Shown here in pieces: positions 54,521 to 62,092 of a stretch of 64,000 bases of DNA. Location: contig NZ_JQKJ01000019.1 in assembly GCF_000745975.1 (NCBI RefSeq), positions 1 through 64,000 on the forward strand, written 5' to 3'. This DNA comes from Desulfobacter vibrioformis DSM 8776. Lineage in GTDB: Bacteria > Desulfobacterota > Desulfobacteria > Desulfobacterales > Desulfobacteraceae. The notes beneath the pieces were generated by a model. That model saw only the letters and a program-made list of their open reading frames with translations, searched no databases and was not told the origin of the DNA. Position numbers and translations under genes: made by a program. How positions within the stretch are numbered: the stretch's first letter is position 1; each line of letters starts with the position of its first letter.

Positions 54521-54859
54521 TTAAATTTTTCCAGATTTAAAGTAACTATCATCATTAAGAAAATGAAATGAAATTGCATTAGTGATAAAGTATCCCGAGT
54601 GAGGGGTGTTTTCCGGAACGAAAAAAGTATCACCTTTTCTATATATTGTTTTTTCATTTCCGATGGTAATCTCAAATTCACCATCAACGACAATTCCCCA
54701 TTCCGCAGCATGCGTGTGAGTAGGAATCTGCGTACCGGCTTTAGCTTCAAAAATAACTGCCTGATTTGATGTCCCCTGGATAAGATGGCCGCTTATGCTA
54801 TTTGTAGGTGTGATTATTTTGGGCAACTCTTTAATAATTTGTGGTAACTCTTCACTCAT
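54521..54859 (-). CDS. Small cupin protein
   Basis: 112 residues, one conserved beta-barrel. The metal-binding cupin motif 1 is PTHTHAAEWGIVVDGEFEITIG near residues 47-68, with H-x-H and E, and motif 2 is FVPENTPHSGYF near 80-91. The protein is complete and short for its family. It could be an isomerase, a sensor or a dioxygenase subunit; I cannot say which. The next cassette's attC is about 65 bases upstream. Confidence 0.82.
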   Translation of the reverse strand: MSEELPQIIKELPKIITPTNSISGHLIQGTSNQAVIFEAKAGTQIPTHTHAAEWGIVVDGEFEITIGNEKTIYRKGDTFFVPENTPHSGYFITNAISFHFLNDDSYFKSGKI

Positions 54860-54923
54860 TGTAATTCCCTCGTATAAAATTTTTTTCGATTTCTTCCGCG
54901 GATGACTTCGCTCTTATGAACTT

Positions 54924-55008
54924 GCTCAACGGTTGAACGATAGTTTCTCCTACATTGCCCAGAGCCCGCAGGGCGGCAGGTAATGTCAGGTGTAAACATT
55001 TGTTGGAA
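54924..55008 (-). repeat. attC-like site after PrpF cassette
   Basis: Minus-strand outer pair CAAC and GTTG; R' end is CGTTGAGC. The stem is built from GTTTACACCTGACATTACC and GGCAATGTAGGAGAAAC with an unpaired A/G. The same left arm (GTTTACACCTGACGTTACC) occurs in the site at 62093, so these two form one subfamily. Confidence 0.6.
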
Positions 55009-55043
55009 AACTTTAATCCCATACAAGTGCAGCTTGAAATCTA

Positions 55044-56183
55044 TTAACATTGGGACAAACCGTAAACGACAGAGTGTCCCTTCATAATAGTTTGTGCACT
55101 TCTCTTGTATACAATCCTTTCAATTTCATTGCTTTTAAAATAAAGTTCAATTTCAAGAATCCCTGCTGGATTTTCGATTTTCACCGTGCAGCTATTATTT
55201 AACGGTTTTAAATTGTTTTTATCAGACATCAGGTTATGCGCAATTGTGCCTTCGAGAAGACAGGCGGCTGCCAAACATCCGCCACCTGACACAGCAAGAG
55301 AATTATGAGGTTTTTGGGGAGTGAAGTATCTGACATGAATATCACCACCTTTCAAAGGATCTGAAATAAAACATATTTTCGGTATCGTCTCACTATGTTG
55401 TAATTCTTCCTTTGTCATCAACGTACCATCAGCTTTTCTAAGTTTCATTTTTAATCCAGCTTCCATCCAAATTTTCTGAAGCTTTTTATACAAAACTCCG
55501 TCAGCCTTTAATTCATCAACACTCTCGTAGCCTGTTTTATTAACATCATTCGCTTTGATAATTACCATGGGAACATTTACGTCCAGGCATGATGCTTCGA
55601 TACCCTCTATCAGGTCAATTTTTTTTCCTGTGGGAAAAAGCTTTCCTGTTTTTGCACCAGCGGGATTTTGTAATTCCAATTTAATCTCCGGGTACCTGCC
55701 AATTACCCCTGGTATTTCTATGTGGTCTACAATCTTGTTATTAAAGACATTAATATATGCATGAGTCAGCTTCCCTGTATTTGTGTTAAAAATCTCAACC
55801 GTGTTTATTCCGTTTTTTACATCTATTTGTCTTGTTTCCAGCAGATAAAGGGGAATGGCTGATGACATATTTCCACAGTTAACACGCCAATCAATGCTGC
55901 TTTTATCAGCAGCGAACTGGGCCAGGGTGCTTTTTACTTTCCGTTTTTCCTTACTGACCACCTCCACAATAAATAGCTTATTGCTTGTCGGTATAACACG
56001 CCCAAGGCCGGTGATCTGGTTATTACCGGGTATATTAGTTTCTGGAATACCCATAACTTTGCGAATTAACTCATCTCGTGTTTTCTCATCAACAGGAAGA
56101 TCGTCCTTATTTATTACAACGCCTGTAGATGTGCCACCACGCATATGATAGAGCGGAATTTCACATGTTTCAAAATTAGTCAT
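55044..56183 (-). CDS. PrpF-family isomerase
   Basis: 379 residues, two-domain PrpF/4-oxalomesaconate-tautomerase fold. Characteristic blocks are YHMRGGTSTGVVINKDDLP near residue 12, VNCGNMSSAIPLYLLE near 100 with a catalytic cysteine, PTGKKIDLIEGIEASCLDVNVPMVII split near 180-205 with a second region, and VRYFTPQKPHNSLAVSGGGCLAAACL near 285-310. Members isomerise aconitate, methylaconitate or 4-oxalomesaconate. The substrate is not known. It is a single-gene cassette and its length is normal. Confidence 0.88.
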   Translation of the reverse strand: MTNFETCEIPLYHMRGGTSTGVVINKDDLPVDEKTRDELIRKVMGIPETNIPGNNQITGLGRVIPTSNKLFIVEVVSKEKRKVKSTLAQFAADKSSIDWRVNCGNMSSAIPLYLLETRQIDVKNGINTVEIFNTNTGKLTHAYINVFNNKIVDHIEIPGVIGRYPEIKLELQNPAGAKTGKLFPTGKKIDLIEGIEASCLDVNVPMVIIKANDVNKTGYESVDELKADGVLYKKLQKIWMEAGLKMKLRKADGTLMTKEELQHSETIPKICFISDPLKGGDIHVRYFTPQKPHNSLAVSGGGCLAAACLLEGTIAHNLMSDKNNLKPLNNSCTVKIENPAGILEIELYFKSNEIERIVYKRSAQTIMKGHSVVYGLSQC

Positions 56184-56239
56184 AATTTAATTGCTTTCCA
56201 ACTTTTCAAAATCACCGGCTTGCCCATGTGCATTTTGAT

Positions 56240-56340
56240 TGTTAAATATTCTTCCGATTTTTCTATATAACCGTTATTCGGCCCCGAAAAATGGGGGATA
56301 GGCCCCAAATAAAAATTTTTTAAGAATAATTACTGCTATT
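56240..56340 (-). repeat. Possible degenerate attC after DsrE-like cassette
   Basis: Between the DsrE-like stop and the PrpF start, the minus strand reads GATAACCAACTTG then a run with CCTATCCCCCATTTTTCGGGGCC and later AATAACGGTTATATAG. ATAACC and GGTTAT could be the outer pair, and CCCC/GGGG the inner stem. The arms do not align well with the other sites, so this may be a diverged attC or a simple hairpin. Confidence 0.3.
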
Positions 56341-56380
56341 CAAGTTGGTTATCGGTTATCATGACCAGACCCCATTAAGT

Positions 56381-56722
56381 CTATATTGTTAAAATATGAG
56401 CATTGTTTCTTAACAATTGGGTCAATGGTTCACCCCAATATTTAATTTCTATGTTAAGCAGTTCTAATTTCTCTAAAAGTCCAAGGTGTTCAGCACATGA
56501 TTTACAAGCTGAAATATGCACTCCCTCCAATTCTGCTTCTTCGATAAGTTCTTGTATTTTTATATTTTCTGCAACCAACTTTGCGGTTGCTCCCCAAATA
56601 ATGACGGTTACCTCATTCCACCATTTTTTTCGTTTTGAATTGATCCCATACATAAAAACCATCATTTCTGCGGTTATCAAATTATCATTTGTCCAGAGGA
56701 TGTATAATTGATTCTCTTTCAT
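56381..56722 (-). CDS. DsrE-like family protein
   Basis: 113 residues. The fold pattern fits the DsrE/DsrF-like family: a first strand and loop LYILWTNDNLITAEMMVFMYG, the central VTVIIWGATAKLVAEN, then LEGVHISACKSCAEHLGLLEKL with two cysteines near residues 74-77 and the usual end of IEIKYWGEPLTQLLRNN. Relatives move sulfur or are of unknown role. It starts just after the composite pseudo-cassette and is one cassette on its own. Confidence 0.7.
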   Translation of the reverse strand: MKENQLYILWTNDNLITAEMMVFMYGINSKRKKWWNEVTVIIWGATAKLVAENIKIQELIEEAELEGVHISACKSCAEHLGLLEKLELLNIEIKYWGEPLTQLLRNNAHILTI

Positions 56723-56756
56723 AGTTTAAAATGGAGTCCTTCCTTTTGCATTTGAT

Positions 56757-56806
56757 GTTTAATGTTGCTAATCAGTCGCGCGTTTTTTTGTGTCGGCTGC
56801 ATTGGC
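56757..56806 (-). repeat. attC-like site with one arm captured from the DUF262 gene
   Basis: On the minus strand the central arms CAGCCGACAC and GCGCGACTGATTAGCAACAT match the GCGCGGCT type seen at 57611 and 59636, with an AAAAAAA loop. The outer R'' side is replaced by GGATGTTGAGGCC, which is a piece of the DUF262 reading frame. The R' end is ATTAAAC, one base off consensus. Confidence 0.55.
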
Positions 56807-56814
56807 CTCAACAT

Positions 56815-56913
56815 CCGTTCAATGGCCGGCGTCTGCTTGTCGCCCTTTTCAAGTTTTGCCAAATATTCAGATGGCACCACGCCACCGATGATCCGGTTGG
56901 TACGGAATGACAA
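56815..56913 (-). pseudogene. Fragment of the neighbouring DUF262/DUF1524 gene
   Basis: About 33 codons (LSFRTNRIIGGVVPSEYLAKLE and following, through DKQTPAIER) nearly match residues from the C-terminal part of the full gene at 57913-58012, with only about three base differences in about 98. After PAIER the DNA jumps to a later point of the same gene (GGATGTTGAGGCC) and then into an attC. The fragment has no start of its own. Confidence 0.8.
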
Positions 56914-57142
56914 CGCCGGAACATATTGCCTCAAGCACCAATTTTTCAAATTTGCCCGACCCTGTCACGCTATCAGGATATTCTTCCATCCAACGCAAGA
57001 GATCCGCTGGAATCCAAGGCAAAGGCGCATCCGTATCAGCCAACGTTACGAACTTGGCTTGATCCTGAAGTGAGAAAGCGCAATCAACACATACTGCAAA
57101 AAGAAAGTGATCCGGCTTCAATGATTTGCGTTGACTATACAT
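56914..57142 (-). pseudogene. Unidentified gene fragment in the composite cassette
   Basis: About 70 codons beginning MYSQRKSLKPDHFLFAVCVD and including CAFSLQDQAKFVTLADTDAP and PLPWIPADLLRWMEEYPDSV. It is open but lies between two recognisable gene fragments and runs out of frame at both junctions. I do not recognise the family. It is probably the 5' part of a third lost cassette gene. Confidence 0.45.
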
Positions 57143-57299
57143 AATGATCGGGTTTTCTCGGACCGCTGCCGAGGTCGAGCACTCGGGTCTCCGTTTCCAG
57201 ACGCAGCGCCGCGCCGGGAGTGGCGAGCTTTTCGGGTGAGAACGGGTTATGGATGCGGTGAGCACTTTCGGTGATGTTGAAGATCCGTGGAATATCCAA
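57135..57299 (-). pseudogene. N-terminal fragment of a SAM-dependent methyltransferase
   Basis: A TTG-start frame with AAGGAG about 10 bases upstream reads LDIPRIFNITESAHRIHNPF then SPEKLATPGAALRLETETRV and LDLGSG, after which it leaves the family and stops. This is the standard opening of a class I methyltransferase, ending in the SAM-binding glycine loop. Truncation removes everything after motif I. Confidence 0.75.
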
Positions 57300-57345
57300 T
57301 GTAAAAAATCTCCTTTTGCCTTGTTATGTGTGCTTGAATCACAAA

Positions 57346-57561
57346 TCAACTGTCCAAGACGCTTTGAAGTTCACTTCCACAACGGCTAACAAACTTATTA
57401 TACTGGCCTTTAGTTAGAAACAATCTATGAATTCCGGCTTGTTTTTGTTGGCCCTTATCTAAATTTTGTTTTTGGTCGAAGCCAACTTTAATGATACCCA
57501 ATGAATCAAGGTCAATCTCTATAAAATAGCGAGTATCTTCATTTTCAATTCTGCTCATCAA
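57346..57561 (-). CDS. Small cassette protein of unknown function
   Basis: 71 residues. The sequence contains MSRIENEDTRYFIEIDLDSL, IIKVGFDQKQNLDKGQQKQA and LFLTKGQYNKFVSRCGSEL. It is acidic then basic, and I do not recognise a family. It is preceded by the attC at 57611 and a moderate ribosome site. Its own downstream attC is reduced to ACATAACAAGGC, directly abutting the next gene's ribosome site, so most of that attC appears to be deleted. Confidence 0.6.
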   Translation of the reverse strand: MMSRIENEDTRYFIEIDLDSLGIIKVGFDQKQNLDKGQQKQAGIHRLFLTKGQYNKFVSRCGSELQSVLDS

Positions 57562-57610
57562 TTTTGCCTCCGTGTGTGTTTGATTTTATGCGATCATTCC
57601 TGTTTTAAAC

Positions 57611-57670
57611 ACATAACGTTGCTGATCAGCCGCGCGTTTTTTTGTGTCGGCGGCATTGGCCTTGTTAAAT
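57611..57670 (-). repeat. attC-like site after DUF262 cassette
   Basis: This is the best attC in the window. The minus strand begins ATTTAACAAGGCCAATGCCG, with R'' ATTTAAC fitting RYYYAAC. The loop is ACAAAAAAA, the return arm CGCGCGGCTGATCAGCAAC and the R' end GTTATGT. The arms pair with a short unpaired region. It is 60 bases long and starts 24 bases after the gene's stop. Confidence 0.75.
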
Positions 57671-57693
57671 ATTATTGCCGCTGTTTTCATGAA

Positions 57694-59598
57694 TCACGTT
57701 GGGATCACCATCCCGGCCTCGACCATATCTGCATCGGCCTCAACATCCACGCCTTCTTCCTGCTCCCCGCCCACGTAGGTTGCCTTACCAGTGGCTTGCC
57801 CGATCAGGTCCAGCAGGCGTTTTTGCCGGTCAGCCATAAAGGCTTCAAATTCGTTGCGGCGCAAGATGTCCGGGTCAATCAGGTGCGAACGAAGATAGGA
57901 ATTGAGCCTCTCCCGTTCAATGGCCGGCGTCTGCTTGTCGCCCTTTTCAAGTTTTGCCAGATATTCAGATGGCGCCACGCCACCGATGATCCGGTTGGTG
58001 CGGAATGACAACGGCGTCTTGTTGATGATCGAGTCATAAACGGCTGGCTTGATGCCCTGCTTCTTACACCAGTCCTGGGGGAAGATGTGGTGAATGTCTA
58101 CGTTTTCACCAAAGAAAACCGTGTGATCGAATTTCTGGCCGGAGCGAAAATCTTGTGCCCCTTCTTTCATCAATAGCGCGTTCATGCCCTTGTAGGCCGC
58201 AGACAACCGCATGCGCATTGTCTTAAGCCGGTCGGCGCGGAAAGTGGTCTCACTCACCGTTGTTGGCTCCGGCCCTCCTTGCAGCCAAGCCGGTACTTCG
58301 GTAAAATCTTTGGCAATCCGCGATTCGACTGCCGAGCCATATAGCTCGCCGAACACACCGTTCCAGTACCATTGCACAAGCTTGGCCCGATTGGCCTGGT
58401 GCTCCCATGCCTCGCCGATGTCGGCGATGATGGCAGCCAGCGGCACGATCTGTGATTGGTAGGGCAAATCAAAAATGCGGTAGATGTGCAGCATGTGGAG
58501 AAACTTTGCGGCCTGCATAAAGCCATGCTCGACTTTTTTCTCATAGTGCTTGTAAGCGATTAGCGGCAGGCTCAACAAGGCCTGTCGGTTACCAGTAACG
58601 AATGGCAGTTCTTTGCCCTGTTTGCCGGTGCGTTCTGCCTCTCGGCGGCGCTCCCGCGTGTAGAATAGAGAAATAGCCTGCAGAAAATCAGTGTTGCTGA
58701 CATTAGCGATGATTCCCGTTTCCGAATCAGCCGGTCGCAGCGTATCCACAAAGCGCCGATGCCGGCCTTTTTGCATTTCATCACCGTACCAGTCCTTGCG
58801 TAGCTCGTGGCCGTCGGCAGCATACATCGCCGTCACCAGCTCAAAGGCGTCCAGTGGCTTGCCACCGGTGTTGACCTTTTCGAACACCACGCAGACTGCC
58901 TCTTTCGATGTGGAGCGATCGAGTGAAATCACCGGCACCCGGTAATACTTGAAATTCTCCAGCACCTCACGCTTGAACTTGCGGAAGGTCTCACGCACGG
59001 TTTCATTAGCGTCACCCTTCCAGTATTGAGCGAAGCCGTCCTGCCAGCGGTCCCAGTCGAACACCTGGGTCACCGGGAACGTCAGCTCAGCATATTCCTG
59101 CTCGGGCGTGGACAGGTTGGTCACCACCTCGCGGCCGAAATTGGTTCGGATGATCCGATCCTCCGGCACGCCCAGGATTGCCTCTTCGCGGTCGATATTC
59201 GGGTCCAGCGCCTTCCGGATATCAATGTAGAACCAGCGTTTCACCTTCTTTTTTTTCGGCGTCACCGTCTCGACGACCTTCCTGCGCAGCGTCACCTGAT
59301 ACAGCGATGTCATGCGCTGCTGGCCATCCAGCAACAGCGAATGCGGTGAAACCTGATTTGCCGCCGCAGGCGCGCCCTCAACCGGTCGGGGTTTGAAATT
59401 CACCTCCCCGCCCGAATCCAGCGACATCAGCGCACCCACCGGAAAGGCACGCGACACTGAGGCAATCAGACTTTTGATCCGATCTTCGTCCCACACCCAG
59501 CTGCGCTGAAAATCCGGCAGTTGCAGTTCTCCGCGATGGCAGTCCTCCAGCAATTTATATAGATCGTAAGGATTAGTCTGAAAGGTTGATCCGGCCAT
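57694..59598 (-). CDS. DUF262/DUF1524 GmrSD-like defence protein
   Basis: 634 residues. The N-terminal DUF262 domain carries the nucleotide-binding pattern HSLLLDGQQRMTSLYQV near residue 85 and VSRAFPVGALMSLDSGGEV near 47. The C-terminal DUF1524 domain has the HNH-type nuclease motif ENVDIHHIFPQDWCKKQGI near 500 and FRTNRIIGGVAPSEYLAKLE near 535. This two-domain order matches single-chain GmrSD and BrxU-type modification-dependent restriction enzymes. The last 60 residues form an acidic tail. It is carried as a cassette, which would let defence genes be shuffled. Confidence 0.85.
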   Translation of the reverse strand: MAGSTFQTNPYDLYKLLEDCHRGELQLPDFQRSWVWDEDRIKSLIASVSRAFPVGALMSLDSGGEVNFKPRPVEGAPAAANQVSPHSLLLDGQQRMTSLYQVTLRRKVVETVTPKKKKVKRWFYIDIRKALDPNIDREEAILGVPEDRIIRTNFGREVVTNLSTPEQEYAELTFPVTQVFDWDRWQDGFAQYWKGDANETVRETFRKFKREVLENFKYYRVPVISLDRSTSKEAVCVVFEKVNTGGKPLDAFELVTAMYAADGHELRKDWYGDEMQKGRHRRFVDTLRPADSETGIIANVSNTDFLQAISLFYTRERRREAERTGKQGKELPFVTGNRQALLSLPLIAYKHYEKKVEHGFMQAAKFLHMLHIYRIFDLPYQSQIVPLAAIIADIGEAWEHQANRAKLVQWYWNGVFGELYGSAVESRIAKDFTEVPAWLQGGPEPTTVSETTFRADRLKTMRMRLSAAYKGMNALLMKEGAQDFRSGQKFDHTVFFGENVDIHHIFPQDWCKKQGIKPAVYDSIINKTPLSFRTNRIIGGVAPSEYLAKLEKGDKQTPAIERERLNSYLRSHLIDPDILRRNEFEAFMADRQKRLLDLIGQATGKATYVGGEQEEGVDVEADADMVEAGMVIPT

Positions 59599-59635
59599 GA
59601 ATTTGTTCCTCTCTATATAGTGGTGGCATGATTAT

Positions 59636-59694
59636 CTCTAACGTTGCTAATAAGCCGCGCGTTTTTTTTTCGGCGGCTGAATTAGCCGATTATG
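59636..59694 (-). repeat. attC-like site after alpha/beta hydrolase cassette
   Basis: On the minus strand CATAATCGGCTAATTCAGCC, a run of nine A, then CGCGCGGCTTATTAGCAACG and R' GTTAGAG. GCTAAT/ATTAGC and AGCCGC/GCGGCT pair with an unpaired TC. The stop codon of the hydrolase gene lies inside the site, so the last residues (KKKRAAY) are encoded by it. Confidence 0.72.
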
Positions 59695-60639
59695 CTTATT
59701 ATCTTTCATGATAAAATCAGTGATTGTTTCAGCCAGATCAGTGTTTATTGGTAGATCTGGTTGATTATAGGTTGCGATATTATGCATTCGATCTGATTCA
59801 GAGTTTTTGAAAATATGATTCATTCCTTTGATAAATTTCAATTGTGAGTTCGGATTTGCCTTGGCAAGTATTTTTGCATCATCTTCACATACTTGGATGT
59901 CGGTTGAACCTTGGATAATCAACACAGGCATTTTTAGATTGGCAATTTCCTCGGCTGGATCATATTTGAACCAAGAAATCATATATGGCTGCACACTGGG
60001 CCTTAACAGAGAATATAATAGCGGATTAACACCATCAACTGTCTCCCCTTGCCTAAGTTTATCAATAATGGGCAGTGCGATATTCAAGACCTCGGGTGGT
60101 TGGGACTTGAGCTGTTCAATTATGGTCTTATCTGCCGAAAGGCCAGGGCCTGCAATTGAGATGAATTTATCAATGCCGTTCTTTCGAGCTGAAATCATTC
60201 CAATTAATGAACCCTCGCTATGTCCGATTATTATTACCCTATTAAACCTCTCATCTTTCTTTAGTAATTCAGCCCAATCTTGCGCATCTGATATGTAATG
60301 CTCGAATCGCAATTCATCTTCTTTTTCACCGGCTTTCTGACTTTTTCCGATGCCTCTTTTGTCATATCTCAATGTTGCAATGCCGTTTTTTGACAAAGCC
60401 TCTGCCAGCATCTTTAAAGAATTATTCTTCATTGCAGGATTATTGCCGTCTCTGTCTGTCGGTCCCGATCCGGCGATAATCAACGCGACTGTAACTGAGT
60501 TCTTTTCATTGGGAACAATAAGAGAGCCTTCCAATGTCCCTGTTTCGGTTTCAAGTTTAATGATAGTTTCTGATTGGTCAGCAAATAAACCGCTTGTCAT
60601 AAAAAGAGAGAGCAGCACAGTAAAGAAACATATTTTCAT
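59647..60639 (-). CDS. Secreted alpha/beta hydrolase
   Basis: 330 residues with a Sec signal (ICFFTVLLSLFMTSGLFA). The core includes VALIIAGSGPTDRDGNNP near residue 50, LRYDKRGIGKSQKAGEKEDE near 92 and the nucleophile elbow VIIIGHSEGSLIGMISA near 136. A late aspartate and histidine (IQGSTDIQVCEDD; FIKGMNHIFKNS) complete the triad near 240-275. This fits the serine aminopeptidase/dienelactone hydrolase-like group. The substrate is not known. The last seven residues come from the attC site. Confidence 0.85.
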   Translation of the reverse strand: MKICFFTVLLSLFMTSGLFADQSETIIKLETETGTLEGSLIVPNEKNSVTVALIIAGSGPTDRDGNNPAMKNNSLKMLAEALSKNGIATLRYDKRGIGKSQKAGEKEDELRFEHYISDAQDWAELLKKDERFNRVIIIGHSEGSLIGMISARKNGIDKFISIAGPGLSADKTIIEQLKSQPPEVLNIALPIIDKLRQGETVDGVNPLLYSLLRPSVQPYMISWFKYDPAEEIANLKMPVLIIQGSTDIQVCEDDAKILAKANPNSQLKFIKGMNHIFKNSESDRMHNIATYNQPDLPINTDLAETITDFIMKDNKHNRLIQPPKKKRAAY

Positions 60640-60660
60640 ATTCTGTCCTTTTTAGAGCAT

Positions 60661-60720
60661 AGTAAACGGTTCAGATTTTGGCTCGTTGCGCTCACACAAT
60701 CTAACCTTATTGGTTATGTG
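60661..60720 (-). repeat. attC-like site after toxin-antitoxin cassette
   Basis: The minus strand reads ACATAACCAATAAGGTTAGA, then TTGTGTGAGCGCAACGAGCC and AATCTGAACCGTTTACT. GGTTAGATT and AATCTGAACC pair with one unpaired G. The R'' is ACATAAC and R' is near GTTTACT. It starts one base after the toxin stop. Confidence 0.68.
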
Positions 60721-60984
60721 TTACTCGTAATGGGTCCACATACGAAGAATTTTTACCGTATGCTCTTCATCAAGAACTTGGTAGACTAAACGATGTTGTA
60801 TATTAATTCTTCGCGAATATGCCCCTGATAAATCTCCAATTAATTTTTCATATGGGGGGGGCACTTGAAAAGGGCTTTGTTTAAGGACTTCAATTAGCGT
60901 GATAGTTTTTTTCTTAAGACCAGAGGATGCTATTTTTTTAGCATCTTTTTGGGCCTGTTTAGTGAAAATAATTTTCCATTTCAC
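60721..60984 (-). CDS. yoeB: YoeB/Txe-family mRNA interferase toxin
   Basis: 87 residues. Complete toxin fold: WKIIFTKQAQKDAKKIASSG at the start, YEKLIGDLSGAYSRRINIQH in the middle and RMWTHYE at the end. The acidic residue, the arginine (SRRINIQHRLVYQV) and terminal histidine of the Txe/YoeB active site are present. It cuts mRNA at the ribosome. Its start overlaps the antitoxin stop by 4 bases. Confidence 0.92.
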   Translation of the reverse strand: MKWKIIFTKQAQKDAKKIASSGLKKKTITLIEVLKQSPFQVPPPYEKLIGDLSGAYSRRINIQHRLVYQVLDEEHTVKILRMWTHYE

Positions 60985-61223
60985 CAGTCAAGTTCCTCGC
61001 TACAGTCTTCTATAGGCGTTTTGAGACCTTCAAGTATAGCCTCTCTCATACCGGGGATATTAACCAGAAACATTGTTTCTTGTATGGCTTTCCAATCACC
61101 TTCGGATATAAGAATAGCATTCCCTCTTTTTCCGGTTATTGTAATGGGCTCATGAGTTGATGCTGTTTCATCAATTAGCCTGTATAATTGTTGTCTTGCT
61201 TCTGTAGCAGTTAAAGTTGCCAT
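60981..61223 (-). CDS. yefM: YefM/Phd-family antitoxin
   Basis: About 80 residues from the ATG at 61223, which has AGGTG 5 bases before it; an ATG at 61253 is less likely. The fold starts MATLTATEARQQLYRLIDET, with EPITITGKRGNAILISEGDW at residue 28 onward, the DNA-binding Phd/YefM half. The acidic C-terminus (EGLKTPIEDCSEELDW) would wrap around the toxin. The complex should repress its own promoter. Confidence 0.92.
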   Translation of the reverse strand: MATLTATEARQQLYRLIDETASTHEPITITGKRGNAILISEGDWKAIQETMFLVNIPGMREAILEGLKTPIEDCSEELDW

Positions 61224-61263
61224 GTTGCACCTCATTGTTTTGTTGCACTTCATTGTTTTTTAC

Positions 61264-61292
61264 AAGGTACGTCATTGCGTACGCTTTGTCAA
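61264..61292 (-). promoter_or_regulatory. Promoter and operator of the YefM-YoeB cassette
   Basis: On the minus strand TTGACA (61287-61292), 17 bases, then TACCTT (61264-61269). The spacer holds GTACG-N6-CGTAC, an inverted repeat that would suit autorepression by the toxin-antitoxin complex. It lies about 40 bases before the antitoxin start. A cassette with its own promoter is usual for toxin-antitoxin units. Confidence 0.6.
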
Positions 61293-61302
61293 GTTGTAAC
61301 AC

Positions 61303-61601
61303 ATCTCGCGGTAGGAACGCCAGTCACCCAGCGCCCCCCGCACAGTCCCGGACGTGCGGTTTTCCCGCATCCGGTTCTTCGGTTAGACTCGCTTCCGCGC
61401 GGACCTTCACAGTTACCCGTTACAAGATCCAATTGCTATTCCCCGCAGTGAGGTTGGCTCATGTTATCCAGCCCTACATGTCCGGCACGAGTTTCCTTTG
61501 TGGGCTGCGTCCTTCCGTCAGGTCCTTTCCCTTGCATGCATGGTTTACGCATACGTGTGGCCGGCTTTCCCGACCTCTGAGTACTATGCCTGATAAGACA
61601 C
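61303..61601 (-). mobile_element. Group II intron relic lacking its reverse transcriptase
   Basis: The minus strand keeps a domain V-like hairpin at 61345-61377 (GAACCGGATGCGGGAAAACC, GCACGTCCGGGAC) and a domain VI-like hairpin at about 61311-61339 with a bulged A. Its left part (61400-61601) reads like the conserved region around the reverse-transcriptase start, with CATGAGCCAACCTCACTGCG. The two halves are joined directly, so nearly all of the intron-encoded protein has been deleted. It cuts the HigA-like gene. The first base of domain V's AGC triad region reads GAAC, which may be inactive. Confidence 0.6.
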
Positions 61602-62031
61602 CCCATTGGCATATACGGGAAATTGCAGATTTTTTTGTATTCAATAAATTAGCGACATCTTCTTGTGTCAAGCCAGCATCTAAACGAGCCTGTTTAAGAA
61701 GAACTCCGATTTTAAAATGCTCATATCCTTTATCAAAATTTTTGGCGAAAATGAGACTTTTCTTTTGAAATGAATTGGTCAAGATGATTAATTCTTGTCC
61801 GTCAAAAAATCCAAGGAGACGAAACGTATCTCTCCCGACATCAACCCTCACTTCCCAAATATCATTTGTATTGACCAGTTTCTTAAAGTATTTGGATGGA
61901 ACCTGATCAATTTCTCGAATCAATTTCAAAACCCAAGCGACTTTTGTAGCCTGAACATCTGTCAAAGAGTCTAAATGCTTTCGAACAGGGCATCTTCCAG
62001 CTGTCGTATGGTAAAATGAAATTATTTTTAT
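61602..62031 (-). pseudogene. Broken HigB-HigA type toxin-antitoxin, fused and interrupted
   Basis: The minus strand reads [38 protein letters not shown] and [20 protein letters not shown], a HigB/Gp49-like toxin. The first codon of the family's M-K-I-I is ATA rather than ATG at 62031, so the start appears mutated. The toxin end is missing and is followed in frame by a HigA-like helix-turn-helix start, [20 protein letters not shown], which is cut after SAISRI by the intron relic. Neither partner is likely to work as is. Confidence 0.7.
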
Positions 62032-62092
62032 ACCTATGAAGTATACAAATATGTAAACTTCTTCAAGGGTACAAAAATTGGATTGTTTTGGC

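Noticed and set aside
54856-55050. 64-codon minus-strand frame between cupin and PrpF genes
   Set aside because: It is made almost entirely of attC-like palindrome and overlaps both neighbours; no ribosome site.
61217-61768. Plus-strand frame of 183 codons
   Set aside because: It is antisense to the group II intron relic and the toxin-antitoxin cassette. No family pattern and no ribosome site.
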